From the NCBI RefSeq assembly GCF_001403795.1, contig NZ_CXSU01000011.1, positions 505,583 through 569,582 of the forward strand: a stretch of 64,000 nucleotides of DNA, given 5' to 3'. A model generated the notes under the pieces. It saw only the letters and a list, made by a program, of their open reading frames with translations. It was not told the origin of the DNA and made no database searches. The stretch is from Jannaschia donghaensis (GTDB lineage: Bacteria; Pseudomonadota; Alphaproteobacteria; Rhodobacterales; Rhodobacteraceae). Within the stretch, counting starts at the first letter, position 1. Each line of letters starts with the position of its first letter. Shown here piece after piece: positions 47,302 through 55,393 of this stretch. The translations under genes were made by a program, and so were the position numbers.

Positions 47302-48307
47302 AAAGCCGCGCGGCAAGCGGTGCGCCCAAAATCACCACGACGATCCGCAAAACGTGATGGGCAATGACGAAGGCCATGTCCGCCCCCGCAATCAACGCCA
47401 GAACCGTCATTTCCGCCTGACCGCCGGGCGCGAAGGCCAACAGCGTTTCCATCGGCGGTGCGAGGTTGAGGAGGTGAATGGCCTCAACGAAGAGGCCGGA
47501 CAGGATCAGCAGGATCACGCAGAACCCCAAGGCGGCGGTCACGACACGGCGCACCTCTGGCCCGGTAACGCCCGCGTATTTCGTCCCGACGGTCATGCCG
47601 ATGAAGAACTGCGCCATCCAGATTGCTTCCGCAGGGGGGCGGAATTGCAAGGTACCGGTGAGCGCGAGAACCGCAGACAGGATCATCGGCCCGAGGATGG
47701 AGGCACCAAACAGGCCGATTGCCTTGGCCACCCGCCAGCCGACGACGCCGCAAACCAGCATCAGCATCAGTTGACCAAGGGGCAGGTCTGCGACGGGCAG
47801 ACCAGGTGGGTTGCTCAGGTCGACGCCCCAGTAGCCATTGAGGATGAAGGGAAGGGCGACAACGACGACCATCACGCGCGTCGCGTGGATCAATGACAGC
47901 GCGCGCACGTCGCCGCCCGCTTCTTCGCCAAAAAGGAGCATGTCCTGCAAACCGCCCGGCATCGCCCCGTAGTAGCTGGTGGCAAAGTCAAAACCGCAAA
48001 GCCGCTGGAAATAGGGCACGCCGACCAAGCCGATGGCGGCGACCATGAGCGGGACAAGGATTAACGTCGTCCACATCTGCGCCATCGCCGCGACGAGTGC
48101 CCAGGTAAACGTTGCGCCGACAGCCACCCCGAGGATGGTGCGCATCAGGTTGTTGACGACGGGCATTCCCCGCATCGGCATGCCTAGAAGGGCCGCGATC
48201 AGGCAAGCAATGATTGGACCGAGAAGCCAGGGTAGGGGCAGTGACAGAAGGTAGAAGGCGCCAACGCCAAGGGCCGCGACCAGATGGGCCGACAGGACCG
48301 ACTTCAC
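47279..48307 (-). CDS. AbrB-family (duplicated-domain) membrane protein, second copy
   Basis: A 342-residue polytopic protein, paralogue of 10465-11484: both share LLGP-x-x-ACLIAAL, [31 protein letters not shown] and IAHHVLRI-type endings. The family is often seen beside TctABC-like and acid-catabolic genes, suggesting carboxylate transport, though this is not demonstrated. It overlaps gntR (ATGA) and so is under the same promoter as the regulator. Confidence 0.83.
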   Translation of the reverse strand: MKSVLSAHLVAALGVGAFYLLSLPLPWLLGPIIACLIAALLGMPMRGMPVVNNLMRTILGVAVGATFTWALVAAMAQMWTTLILVPLMVAAIGLVGVPYFQRLCGFDFATSYYGAMPGGLQDMLLFGEEAGGDVRALSLIHATRVMVVVVALPFILNGYWGVDLSNPPGLPVADLPLGQLMLMLVCGVVGWRVAKAIGLFGASILGPMILSAVLALTGTLQFRPPAEAIWMAQFFIGMTVGTKYAGVTGPEVRRVVTAALGFCVILLILSGLFVEAIHLLNLAPPMETLLAFAPGGQAEMTVLALIAGADMAFVIAHHVLRIVVVILGAPLAARLFSPRPQG

Positions 48308-48948
48308 GATCGCATCAAGGACAGGCGATGCCGCAGGGAGGTTTGAAGATGGGCTTCGGCAGTGGCACCGGCGGCATCAATATCAGCCTGAGAGATCGCC
48401 TCGATGATTAGGCCATGCTGCCCGACGACCGTTGTGATCCGTGCCTCGTCGGCCAAAGTGGTAGGGCCGAGCAGCAGAAGCGCGTTGTTGAGCGCGCGGG
48501 CAGATTCCAGCAAGAACCGATTGCGCGCCGCGAGGTAGATGGACCGGTGGAACCGCTGGTTGATGGCGGCGGCACGGGAAGGGGCATTCGTGGCCGCCGC
48601 AATCTCGTCGTTGATCGCAAAGAGTGCGTCAACTTCGGCGGCGCTGGCGTGCTTGGCCGCCATCTCCGCCGCCGTCCGTTCGAGGACCAAGCGCATTTCG
48701 TAAAGTTCGACCACTTCAGTCTGGCCCAGCGTGCGAATGACGGCCCCAATGCGGGGGCGATGCTCCACGATCCGTTCGGCCTCCAATCGACGCAAGGCTT
48801 CGCGCACCGGCGTCCGCGACAGCGATAGACGTTCCGCAATGTCGGTTTCGCGCAAGCGGTCGCCAGGCCGAAACTCGCCCGCCTCGATCGCGGACATCAG
48901 CTTGGCAAAGGCGATGCCACCTTGAGAAAGTTCCTGATCGTCCGACAA
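48304..48948 (-). CDS. GntR-family (FCD subgroup) transcriptional regulator
   Basis: A 214-residue regulator from a TTG at 48948. N-terminal winged helix RLRETDIAERLSLSRTPVREA and a C-terminal all-helical FCD ligand domain with His residues in RFHRSIYLA, GQHGLI and AEAHLQTS that usually bind metal and a carboxylate effector. The TTG has aaaagg nine bases upstream. The in-frame ATG at 48999 would place the palindromic operator inside the coding sequence, which argues against it. Probably senses an acid intermediate and controls itself, the AbrB-type gene and the flavoprotein. Confidence 0.85.
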   Translation of the reverse strand: MSDDQELSQGGIAFAKLMSAIEAGEFRPGDRLRETDIAERLSLSRTPVREALRRLEAERIVEHRPRIGAVIRTLGQTEVVELYEMRLVLERTAAEMAAKHASAAEVDALFAINDEIAAATNAPSRAAAINQRFHRSIYLAARNRFLLESARALNNALLLLGPTTLADEARITTVVGQHGLIIEAISQADIDAAGATAEAHLQTSLRHRLSLMRS

Positions 48949-48967
48949 GTATAGACACCTTTTCAAA

Positions 48968-48987
48968 TTGTATCCACTCGGATACAA
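48968..48987. promoter_or_regulatory. GntR operator palindrome
   Basis: Perfect inverted repeat TTGTATCC-ACTC-GGATACAA in the 63-bp gap between gntR and the tcuA-like gene. A further half site TTGTATC lies at 48991-48997, right before the ribosome site of the tcuA-like gene. FCD-type GntR proteins bind palindromes of this size, so both divergent promoters are probably repressed from here. Confidence 0.8.
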
Positions 48988-49011
48988 AATTTGTATCAAG
49001 GAGAATTGCCA

Positions 49012-50475
49012 ATGTCAAAGCACGTCATCATCGTCGGATCGGGAAACGCGGCCATGTGCGCGGGCATCGCCGCACTGGAAGCCGGGGCCAGCGTTTTGAT
49101 GCTTGAGAAGGCAGGTGAGGGTCTTGCAGGCGGCAACACCAAATACACGGCGGGCGCGATGCGCTTTGCCTATGACGGGGCGGAGGACCTGCTCCCGCTT
49201 CTCAAAGATCCGGAAGATCCCAGATTGGTGGCAACCGATTTTGGGGGCTATCCACAGGCGAAATTCTGCGATGATCTGCTGGGCTTCAACGGCGGGCGAC
49301 CGCTGTCGGTGGAGCAAAAGCGACTGATCAGCGAAAGCCTGTTCGCGATGCACTGGTTGGGCGGACACGGGATCAAGTTCGAGCCAATCTATAGCCGGCA
49401 GAGCTTCGAGAAGGACGGCCGGCACGTTTTCTGGGGCGGCCTGACGCTGGCCGCGGAAAACGAGGGCGTGGGGCTGTTCGATATGGAACTGGCTGCATTT
49501 GCCCGCCTGGGCGGCGAAATCCGGTATGACAGCGCGGTTACAGATCTTTTGACTGATGGGGAGGCGGTCGTCGGCGTCCGTGTCGGGTCCGAAGAGGTGC
49601 GTGCCGATGCGGTGATCCTGGCCTGCGGCGGGTTCGAGGCGAGCGCGCGCCTGCGCGCCGAGTTGATGGGCGGCGACTGGGAGAAGGCGAAGGTACGCGG
49701 CACGCCGCACAATACCGGCGACGGCCTGACATTGGCACATGGGCTGGGTGCACAGAAGTACGGTCTCTACCCCGGATGCCACGCGACGCCGATGGACCTG
49801 CACATGGCGGATTACGGCGGGCTGGACTTGCCACCGGGGGAACGTAAAAACTACCGCAAGATCTGTTACTTCCTGGGTGTGATGCTGAACGCTGACGGCA
49901 ACCGCTTCGTCGACGAGGGCGAGAATTTCCGTAACTACACCTACGCGCAGTTCGGGAAGGCCGTTCTGGAACAGCCAGGGCATTTCGCGTGGCAGGTCTT
50001 CGATGCAAAGGTCGATGACCTGCTTTATGCAGAATACCGTTTTCATGACGCGCATTTCGTCGAGGCTGACACGTTGGAAGACCTCTGCGCCAGGATGGAA
50101 GGCGTCGACCCGAAAGGAGCGGCGGCGACGCTGGCGGCCTACAATGACGCGGTCATGGCCGATGTGCCGTTCGACCCGACCATTTTGGACGGGAAGGGGA
50201 CCAGGGGGTTGGCCTTGGCGAAATCAAACTGGGCGCAGAAGATCGATACGGGGCCATTCAAGGCCTTCCCTGTGACTGGTGGCATCACATTCACCTATGG
50301 TGGGTTGAAGGTGTCGGACACGGGCGCGGTCCTGCACGAGGATGGCCATGTGATCCCAGGTCTCTTCACTTGCGGCGAGATGGTGGGCGGGGTCTTCTTC
50401 GAAGGCTATCCCGGCGGATCGGGCCTCACCTCGGGGGCAGTGTTCGGGCGCTTGGCCGGGCGGGGGGCCGCCTGA
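49012..50475 (+). CDS. FAD-dependent dehydrogenase, TcuA (tricarballylate dehydrogenase)-like
   Basis: A 487-residue flavoprotein of the fumarate reductase/succinate dehydrogenase group. N-terminal FAD motif VIIVGSGNAAMCAGIAALE, then GGNTKYTAGAMRF, ACGGFEAS, RGTPHNTGDGL, and C-terminal GGITFTYGGLKV and YPGGSGLTSGAVFGRLA. The GNAA and GGNTK variants match TcuA, which oxidises tricarballylate to cis-aconitate. A TcuB-like electron-transfer partner is not in the window. The ATG at 49012 has aaggag; the GntR operator lies upstream. Confidence 0.85.
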   Translation: MSKHVIIVGSGNAAMCAGIAALEAGASVLMLEKAGEGLAGGNTKYTAGAMRFAYDGAEDLLPLLKDPEDPRLVATDFGGYPQAKFCDDLLGFNGGRPLSVEQKRLISESLFAMHWLGGHGIKFEPIYSRQSFEKDGRHVFWGGLTLAAENEGVGLFDMELAAFARLGGEIRYDSAVTDLLTDGEAVVGVRVGSEEVRADAVILACGGFEASARLRAELMGGDWEKAKVRGTPHNTGDGLTLAHGLGAQKYGLYPGCHATPMDLHMADYGGLDLPPGERKNYRKICYFLGVMLNADGNRFVDEGENFRNYTYAQFGKAVLEQPGHFAWQVFDAKVDDLLYAEYRFHDAHFVEADTLEDLCARMEGVDPKGAAATLAAYNDAVMADVPFDPTILDGKGTRGLALAKSNWAQKIDTGPFKAFPVTGGITFTYGGLKVSDTGAVLHEDGHVIPGLFTCGEMVGGVFFEGYPGGSGLTSGAVFGRLAGRGAA

Positions 50476-50481
50476 CTTCCC

Positions 50482-51534
50482 TCAAAGGGCTTTGCCGTCT
50501 GCTCCGAAGAAATGCAGGTTCGCGTTCTCGAAGGTCAGGCCGATTGTCTGGCCCTCGATGTCGTCCATTGCGCCGGAACTGCGGACCGTCAGCAGGCCAA
50601 GCGGGCCGCAATCGACGTAGTGGAAGAAATCAGCGCCAAGGTATTCGCTGACCTGCACCACGCCGTCGCAATGTCCCGTACCGGGCGCGCCAATGTCGAT
50701 GTGCTCGGGGCGAATGCCCAATTGCACCGCGCCTGACCGCCCGTCCGAGCCAAGCGCGCCGCCGTTGCCACCGTCCAATACGAACTGGCCGTCCGATGTG
50801 GTGCAAGGCATCAAGTTCATTTTTGGGCTGCCAATGAATTGGGCGACGAAGACCGTATCGGGCCGTTCATATAACTCGCGTGGTGTCCCGACCTGTTGGA
50901 TCAAACCGTCCTTCAGGACGACAATCCGGTCGGCCAGCGTCATCGCCTCGACCTGATCGTGCGTGACGTAGACCATTGTGGTGGCGAGTGTTTTGTGCAG
51001 GCGTGCGATCTCGAAGCGCATATCGACGCGCAGACTGGCGTCCAGGTTCGACAGCGGTTCGTCGAAAAGGAAGCCCTTCGGCTTGCGCACGATGGCCCGG
51101 CCAATGGCGACGCGCTGCCGCTGACCGCCCGACAGATCCTTGGGGCGACGGTCCATGTAGGCGTCGAGCTTGAGGATGTCTGCGGCATGGCCGACTTTCT
51201 CGGCGATCTCGGCCTTGGATGCACCTGCGGTCTTGAGGGCGAATCCCATGTTATCTTCGACGGACAAGTGCGGGTAGAGCGCGTAGGATTGGAACACCAT
51301 CGACAGTTCCCGCTCGGACGGAACTTTGTGGGTGACGTCGGCACCATCCAGCAGGATCTGGCCGCGCGACGTCTCCTCCAACCCCGCGATCATCCGCAGC
51401 AGCGTCGATTTTCCGCAGCCGGACGGACCGACGAAGATGATGAGTTCGCCGTCGCGGATGTCGAGGTCGATGCCCTTGATGACCTGAACGGCCCCGAACC
51501 ATTTCTCGACGGAATTGAGCGTGATGGATCCCAT
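50482..51534 (-). CDS. Sugar ABC transporter ATP-binding protein (MalK/UgpC type)
   Basis: A 350-residue ATPase. Walker A GPSGCGKST, signature LSGGQRQRVAIGRAI, Walker B FLFDEPLSNLD, and a C-terminal regulatory TOBE/MalK domain (LGIRPEHIDIG). It energises the two permeases encoded upstream. The ATG at 51534 matches the family start MGSITLNSVEKWFG. It is the last gene of the LacI-headed operon and converges with the tcuA-like gene, 6 bp apart. Confidence 0.93.
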   Translation of the reverse strand: MGSITLNSVEKWFGAVQVIKGIDLDIRDGELIIFVGPSGCGKSTLLRMIAGLEETSRGQILLDGADVTHKVPSERELSMVFQSYALYPHLSVEDNMGFALKTAGASKAEIAEKVGHAADILKLDAYMDRRPKDLSGGQRQRVAIGRAIVRKPKGFLFDEPLSNLDASLRVDMRFEIARLHKTLATTMVYVTHDQVEAMTLADRIVVLKDGLIQQVGTPRELYERPDTVFVAQFIGSPKMNLMPCTTSDGQFVLDGGNGGALGSDGRSGAVQLGIRPEHIDIGAPGTGHCDGVVQVSEYLGADFFHYVDCGPLGLLTVRSSGAMDDIEGQTIGLTFENANLHFFGADGKAL

Positions 51535-51545
51535 GATGTATTCCT

Positions 51546-52811
51546 TCAGACGGCTTGGCGCGCGCGAGGGTCGGCGTTCCACGACAGCCATACGGCCGCG
51601 GTCCAGGAGAAGTTCGCACCGATGCAGCCGGCACCCGTGAGTGGATTGAAGCATTCCCAGAAGCCCGAGGCTTCGATGGCGCGGATCAACCCGTCGCGCA
51701 GTTGGGCCGCCAGATCAGGTTCGCCCTGTTCGTCGAGACCAAGCGCGGTCATGTAGTTCATCTGCGGCCAGACGGGCCCGCACCAATACCGCTGCGGCTC
51801 GAACGCCGGGTCGTCTGGGTCCCAACTGGGCAGCATATGCGCGACCTTGCCGGCAATCCGGCGCAGGTTCGCTACAGTGCGGGCGCGTTGGTCGGGGGTG
51901 CCGGCGTCGGCATAGAAGCAAAGCGCGCTGGAATTGTTGAACCCCGCCGTCAACGCACCCGAACGGATGTCGCGGGCGCAGAAGGCACCGAGGTCATCGT
52001 TCCAGAACGTGTCGGTCGCGGCCAGGCCGGTGTCGATCCAGCCTTGGACTTCCATGCATGTCTCGGCATCTTTGCCCAAGCTTTGCGCCATTGCCAGCAA
52101 GTCGCGATTGGCACGCAGCAGGACGAAGTGAATGGTCGGGTCGGCCATCAGGAACGGCCCCTCGTCGGTCAGCCGCCGCTGGTCCCAACCGATCCGTTCG
52201 CCGAACTGCACGATGGTGAGATACTTGTCATACTGATCCTGCGTCGGTCGATAGGTCGCGTCGACGTGCTTGTTGTCCATGCGCGTGTAGGGCGCGAGGT
52301 CGGGTGCCGACTCCATCGCCGCAAGGCCGATGTTCCAGTCGGGCGAGTTGTCGCGCCCGGTTTCCCAAGGATGAACCGTGCAGACCACACCATCGACGCT
52401 GCGCGCATCGTGCCACCATCGGTGCCAGCGCAGCAACGCGTCGAAGACGGCGGCGCGACGGTCGGGCGCGTCAGGGGTGAGGTGGCGCACCACGGTTGCC
52501 AAGACGGGCGGCTGCGACACGCCAGTCGACGGGATCGGGCCAGGTGTCACGCCCCAGCGAGAGGGTCCGGGGAAGTAATCCGGGTCGTCGCTGCGGAAGA
52601 TAATGCTGGGCACCATGCCGTCGGGCCATTGCCCCTCTAGCAGCGACGTCACTTCGGCCCAAGCGCGGTCCGTATCATAGGTCGCGATGCCGAGCGCCAC
52701 GAAGGCGCTGTCCCAGTTCCATTGGTGCGGATAAAGGCCTGACGTGGGAATGGTGAAGCCGCCCCGATCGTTGGCGAGGAGGGTGTCGATCGCTTTCTGG
52801 CGAAGTGACAT
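51546..52811 (-). CDS. GH63/MGH1-like glycoside hydrolase
   Basis: A 421-residue (alpha/alpha)6-barrel glycosidase. Motifs TSGLYPHQWNWDSAFVALG, EGQWPDGMVPSI, HPWETGRDNSPDWN, NNSSALCFYAD and YWCGPVWPQMNYM match the bacterial MGH-type clade that includes mannosylglycerate and glucosylglycerate hydrolases. No signal peptide, so it acts in the cytoplasm on an imported substrate. It sits between the permease and ATPase genes in a tight operon. Substrate assignment to glycosyl-glycerates is inference from family. Confidence 0.85.
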   Translation of the reverse strand: MSLRQKAIDTLLANDRGGFTIPTSGLYPHQWNWDSAFVALGIATYDTDRAWAEVTSLLEGQWPDGMVPSIIFRSDDPDYFPGPSRWGVTPGPIPSTGVSQPPVLATVVRHLTPDAPDRRAAVFDALLRWHRWWHDARSVDGVVCTVHPWETGRDNSPDWNIGLAAMESAPDLAPYTRMDNKHVDATYRPTQDQYDKYLTIVQFGERIGWDQRRLTDEGPFLMADPTIHFVLLRANRDLLAMAQSLGKDAETCMEVQGWIDTGLAATDTFWNDDLGAFCARDIRSGALTAGFNNSSALCFYADAGTPDQRARTVANLRRIAGKVAHMLPSWDPDDPAFEPQRYWCGPVWPQMNYMTALGLDEQGEPDLAAQLRDGLIRAIEASGFWECFNPLTGAGCIGANFSWTAAVWLSWNADPRARQAV

Positions 52812-52815
52812 TTGA

Positions 52816-54048
52816 TTAACCTTTCACGCTTCCGGCCGTGAGCCCCGCGACGAGGAAGCGTTCGAACCAGAGGAACAGGGCCAGGACGGGCACGGTCGCG
52901 ATCACGGCCCCTGCCATGAGGTGCTGACGCGGGACTTCGGAGGAGTTCAGCTCTGCGATGCCGCGCGACAGGGTGTAGAGGTCGACGTTGTCGAGGAACA
53001 TGAAGGCGAACAGAAACTCGTTCCACGCGATCATGAAGACATAGAGCGCGACGGAGGCCAAGGCGGGCAGGGCGAGGGGGAGCGTGATCTTGATTATTAC
53101 CTTGAGGCGAGACAGACCATCCATCAGCCCCGCTTCCTCCAGCTCCGACGGGATGCCGCGGAAGTAGCCTTGCAGCATGTAGAGCGCGACCGGGATCGTC
53201 GTCGCCGGATAGACCAGCATCAGCCCCCAGAGGGTATTGCGCATCCCAAGCTGAGAGAAGATCGCGTAGAGCGGGATCACCAGAACGATCATCGGCACCA
53301 TGTAGATCAACAGGATCGAGCGGCTGAGGAAGTTCTGGCCCGGAAACCTGAGGCGCGCGACCGCATAGGCTCCAGGGACGGCGAAGAACAGGGTGATGGC
53401 GACGGTCGCGACAGACACGAGCGCCGAATTCAGCAGGTAGGTGCCGAAGTGGTACTGGGTAAAGAGCTCGATATAGCTGCGGAAAAGAGCACTCGCGCCT
53501 TGACCGAAGTCGATGGAGAAATCGAGCGGATTGGAGAGCAGCAACTGTTGGTTCTTGAGGCTCATCATCACCATGACGAAGAACGGCAGGGCGACGGCGA
53601 TGGTGAAGGCCAGCAAGCCGAAGCCCTTGACGAACCGAAGGCAGATCACTTCGACGTTATAGCGCCGCTCGCGCATGGGGCCAAAACCGCGGGCAGTCAG
53701 TTGGATCGCCTGCACAGCCGCCAAGGCGGCAAGCACCGTGAATGTGACCTGTCCAATAGGGTAGACAGACAGCGGCAAGCCCAGCGGCGTCGTGCCTGAT
53801 GCGAGGGTGAGGACGAGCAGGAAGACAAAGGTGGCAAGCGCGCGCACGCCAAGCGTCCGCCGCGCAGGTGACACGCCCGTAAGGACGCCCGCCGCAATCA
53901 GGCCCGCCAGCGCGCCGGCCGTGACCTGCGGCTGAAACGGTTCGCCGGAAACGAAGAGGGCGAGCAGCGTGAGCAGGGTCGTAAGGACCGCGCCCCACAG
54001 CGTGCCGAAGAGCAAACATAGCCAGAAGATGTTTCCGAAGCGGCTCAT
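52816..54048 (-). CDS. Sugar ABC transporter permease (MalG type) with N-terminal extension
   Basis: A 410-residue inner-membrane permease; MalG-type proteins are usually about 280. Residues about 1-125 add roughly four extra hydrophobic segments. The core follows, with the EAA loop region ELEEAGLMDGLSRLKVIIKITLPLALP (read in two parts) that docks the ATPase. It overlaps the MalF-type gene (ATGA). The extension is not part of the standard fold and its role is unknown. Confidence 0.88.
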   Translation of the reverse strand: MSRFGNIFWLCLLFGTLWGAVLTTLLTLLALFVSGEPFQPQVTAGALAGLIAAGVLTGVSPARRTLGVRALATFVFLLVLTLASGTTPLGLPLSVYPIGQVTFTVLAALAAVQAIQLTARGFGPMRERRYNVEVICLRFVKGFGLLAFTIAVALPFFVMVMMSLKNQQLLLSNPLDFSIDFGQGASALFRSYIELFTQYHFGTYLLNSALVSVATVAITLFFAVPGAYAVARLRFPGQNFLSRSILLIYMVPMIVLVIPLYAIFSQLGMRNTLWGLMLVYPATTIPVALYMLQGYFRGIPSELEEAGLMDGLSRLKVIIKITLPLALPALASVALYVFMIAWNEFLFAFMFLDNVDLYTLSRGIAELNSSEVPRQHLMAGAVIATVPVLALFLWFERFLVAGLTAGSVKG

Positions 54049-55337
54049 GCGTCATCCTCCGGCGAGAATTTGAAGAAGATGACCGAGAAGCACAGCAACA
54101 TCAGGAAGACGACCACGGCGACGGCGGCACCAGCCCCCAGGTTCGAGATCGCGAACGCCTGCTCATAGACGTTCACGGTAAGCGTTCGCGTTCCGGCGGC
54201 CCCGCCCGTCAGCAGGAAGATGTCGTCGAACTTGTTAAACGTCCAAATGAAGCGAAGCAGGAACAGGACCGCCATGATGCCCGCCAGTTGCGGCAGCGAG
54301 ATGAAGCGGAATTGTTGCAGCGGCGTGGCCCCGTCGATTTCCGCCGCCTCGTAAATGTCGGTCGAGACCGATTGCATCCGGGCGAGGATGAACAGCATGG
54401 CCAGCGGGAAGTATCGCCAGATCTCGAAGATGATCACCACGGTCAAGGCGACCGGGAAGTCGAAGGTCAGGCCCAGGATGCTGAGCTCGGCGGCACGTTG
54501 ACCCAGAAAGCTGATCGGCCCGTCGATGACGCCGAGTTGCAGCAACAGTGCGTTGAGCGTGCCGCCGGGGCCGGGATCGAGCAGAAGCACCCAGGCCAGC
54601 GCCACCGCGATGACGGGGGCGACGTAGGGAGACAGGAACAGTCCGCGCAGAACACTGCGGCCCAAGAAAGTCATGTTCATCAGCTGCGCGGCGAAAAGGC
54701 CCATGACCAATGCGCCGACGGTGCCCGCGATCGTGTAGTAGAGCGAGGCCCAGAGAACCTCCCAGAAGTCGGAGGCGTTGAAGACCTTGCGGAAGTTATC
54801 GAGCGTGAAATCGTCGTTCGTCAGGATGTTCTCGGGCACGAAGTCAAACGCCGGGTCGGTGTCCTTGACGTCGGCGGGCGCATCCAGAAACGCTTGGGTG
54901 GCGGCGACGCGGACGATGACGTCTTCGCGGAATCCCGGCTCGTAATCGCCCAAGTCGCAGCGCAGTGCGGCATCCTCCAGCGTGCAGCGTTCATCCACCG
55001 TCAGCACATCCAGCGACGCGGGCAGGGTATCGGTGAAGGTCACCGAGGCGATGGCACTCTGACGCGACGAATTGCGCAGGCGGTAGCGAATGTCGGCGGT
55101 GTCGCCCACGGCCTCAAGATCGCCCATCAGGCGTTCATTCGACAGGATGGACGGCGCGCGCAGGTCGCCCAACGTGACCGGCTTGAAACTGATCCAGACG
55201 TTGGCAACCAGCGGGAACAGAACGACCGACAGCACGATCAGGAAGGTTGGCAACAGCAGCATGTAGGCAAAGCGCATCTCGCGCTTGGCCAGTGGCCCCA
55301 GGCCTTTTGGCGGTTTGGGTTGGCTGTCGGGTGTCAT
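54045..55337 (-). CDS. Sugar ABC transporter permease (MalF type) with periplasmic DUF11/Ig-like insertion
   Basis: A 430-residue permease. After the first membrane helix (about 24-46) comes a periplasmic segment of about 85-150 residues. It contains a DUF11/Ig-like pattern (RYRLRNSSRQSAIASVTFTD, TLPASLDVL, Cys118, RCDLGDYEPGFREDVIVRV with Cys127). The remaining helices and the EAA loop (YEAAEIDGATPLQQFRFISL) are standard. E. coli MalF has a large periplasmic P2 loop at the equivalent place, but a DUF11-like sequence is unusual. The ATG at 55337 gives a normal N-terminus. Confidence 0.88.
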   Translation of the reverse strand: MTPDSQPKPPKGLGPLAKREMRFAYMLLLPTFLIVLSVVLFPLVANVWISFKPVTLGDLRAPSILSNERLMGDLEAVGDTADIRYRLRNSSRQSAIASVTFTDTLPASLDVLTVDERCTLEDAALRCDLGDYEPGFREDVIVRVAATQAFLDAPADVKDTDPAFDFVPENILTNDDFTLDNFRKVFNASDFWEVLWASLYYTIAGTVGALVMGLFAAQLMNMTFLGRSVLRGLFLSPYVAPVIAVALAWVLLLDPGPGGTLNALLLQLGVIDGPISFLGQRAAELSILGLTFDFPVALTVVIIFEIWRYFPLAMLFILARMQSVSTDIYEAAEIDGATPLQQFRFISLPQLAGIMAVLFLLRFIWTFNKFDDIFLLTGGAAGTRTLTVNVYEQAFAISNLGAGAAVAVVVFLMLLCFSVIFFKFSPEDDA

Positions 55338-55393
55338 GATCGCTTCCGCGTCGGAGGAGGACGGCGCGTCTGTGCGCGCCGCCCATGACACGA

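Noticed and set aside
48949-48999. ATG start of the GntR regulator at 48999
   Set aside because: It would put the palindromic operator inside the coding region; the TTG at 48948 has a ribosome site and the normal N-terminus.
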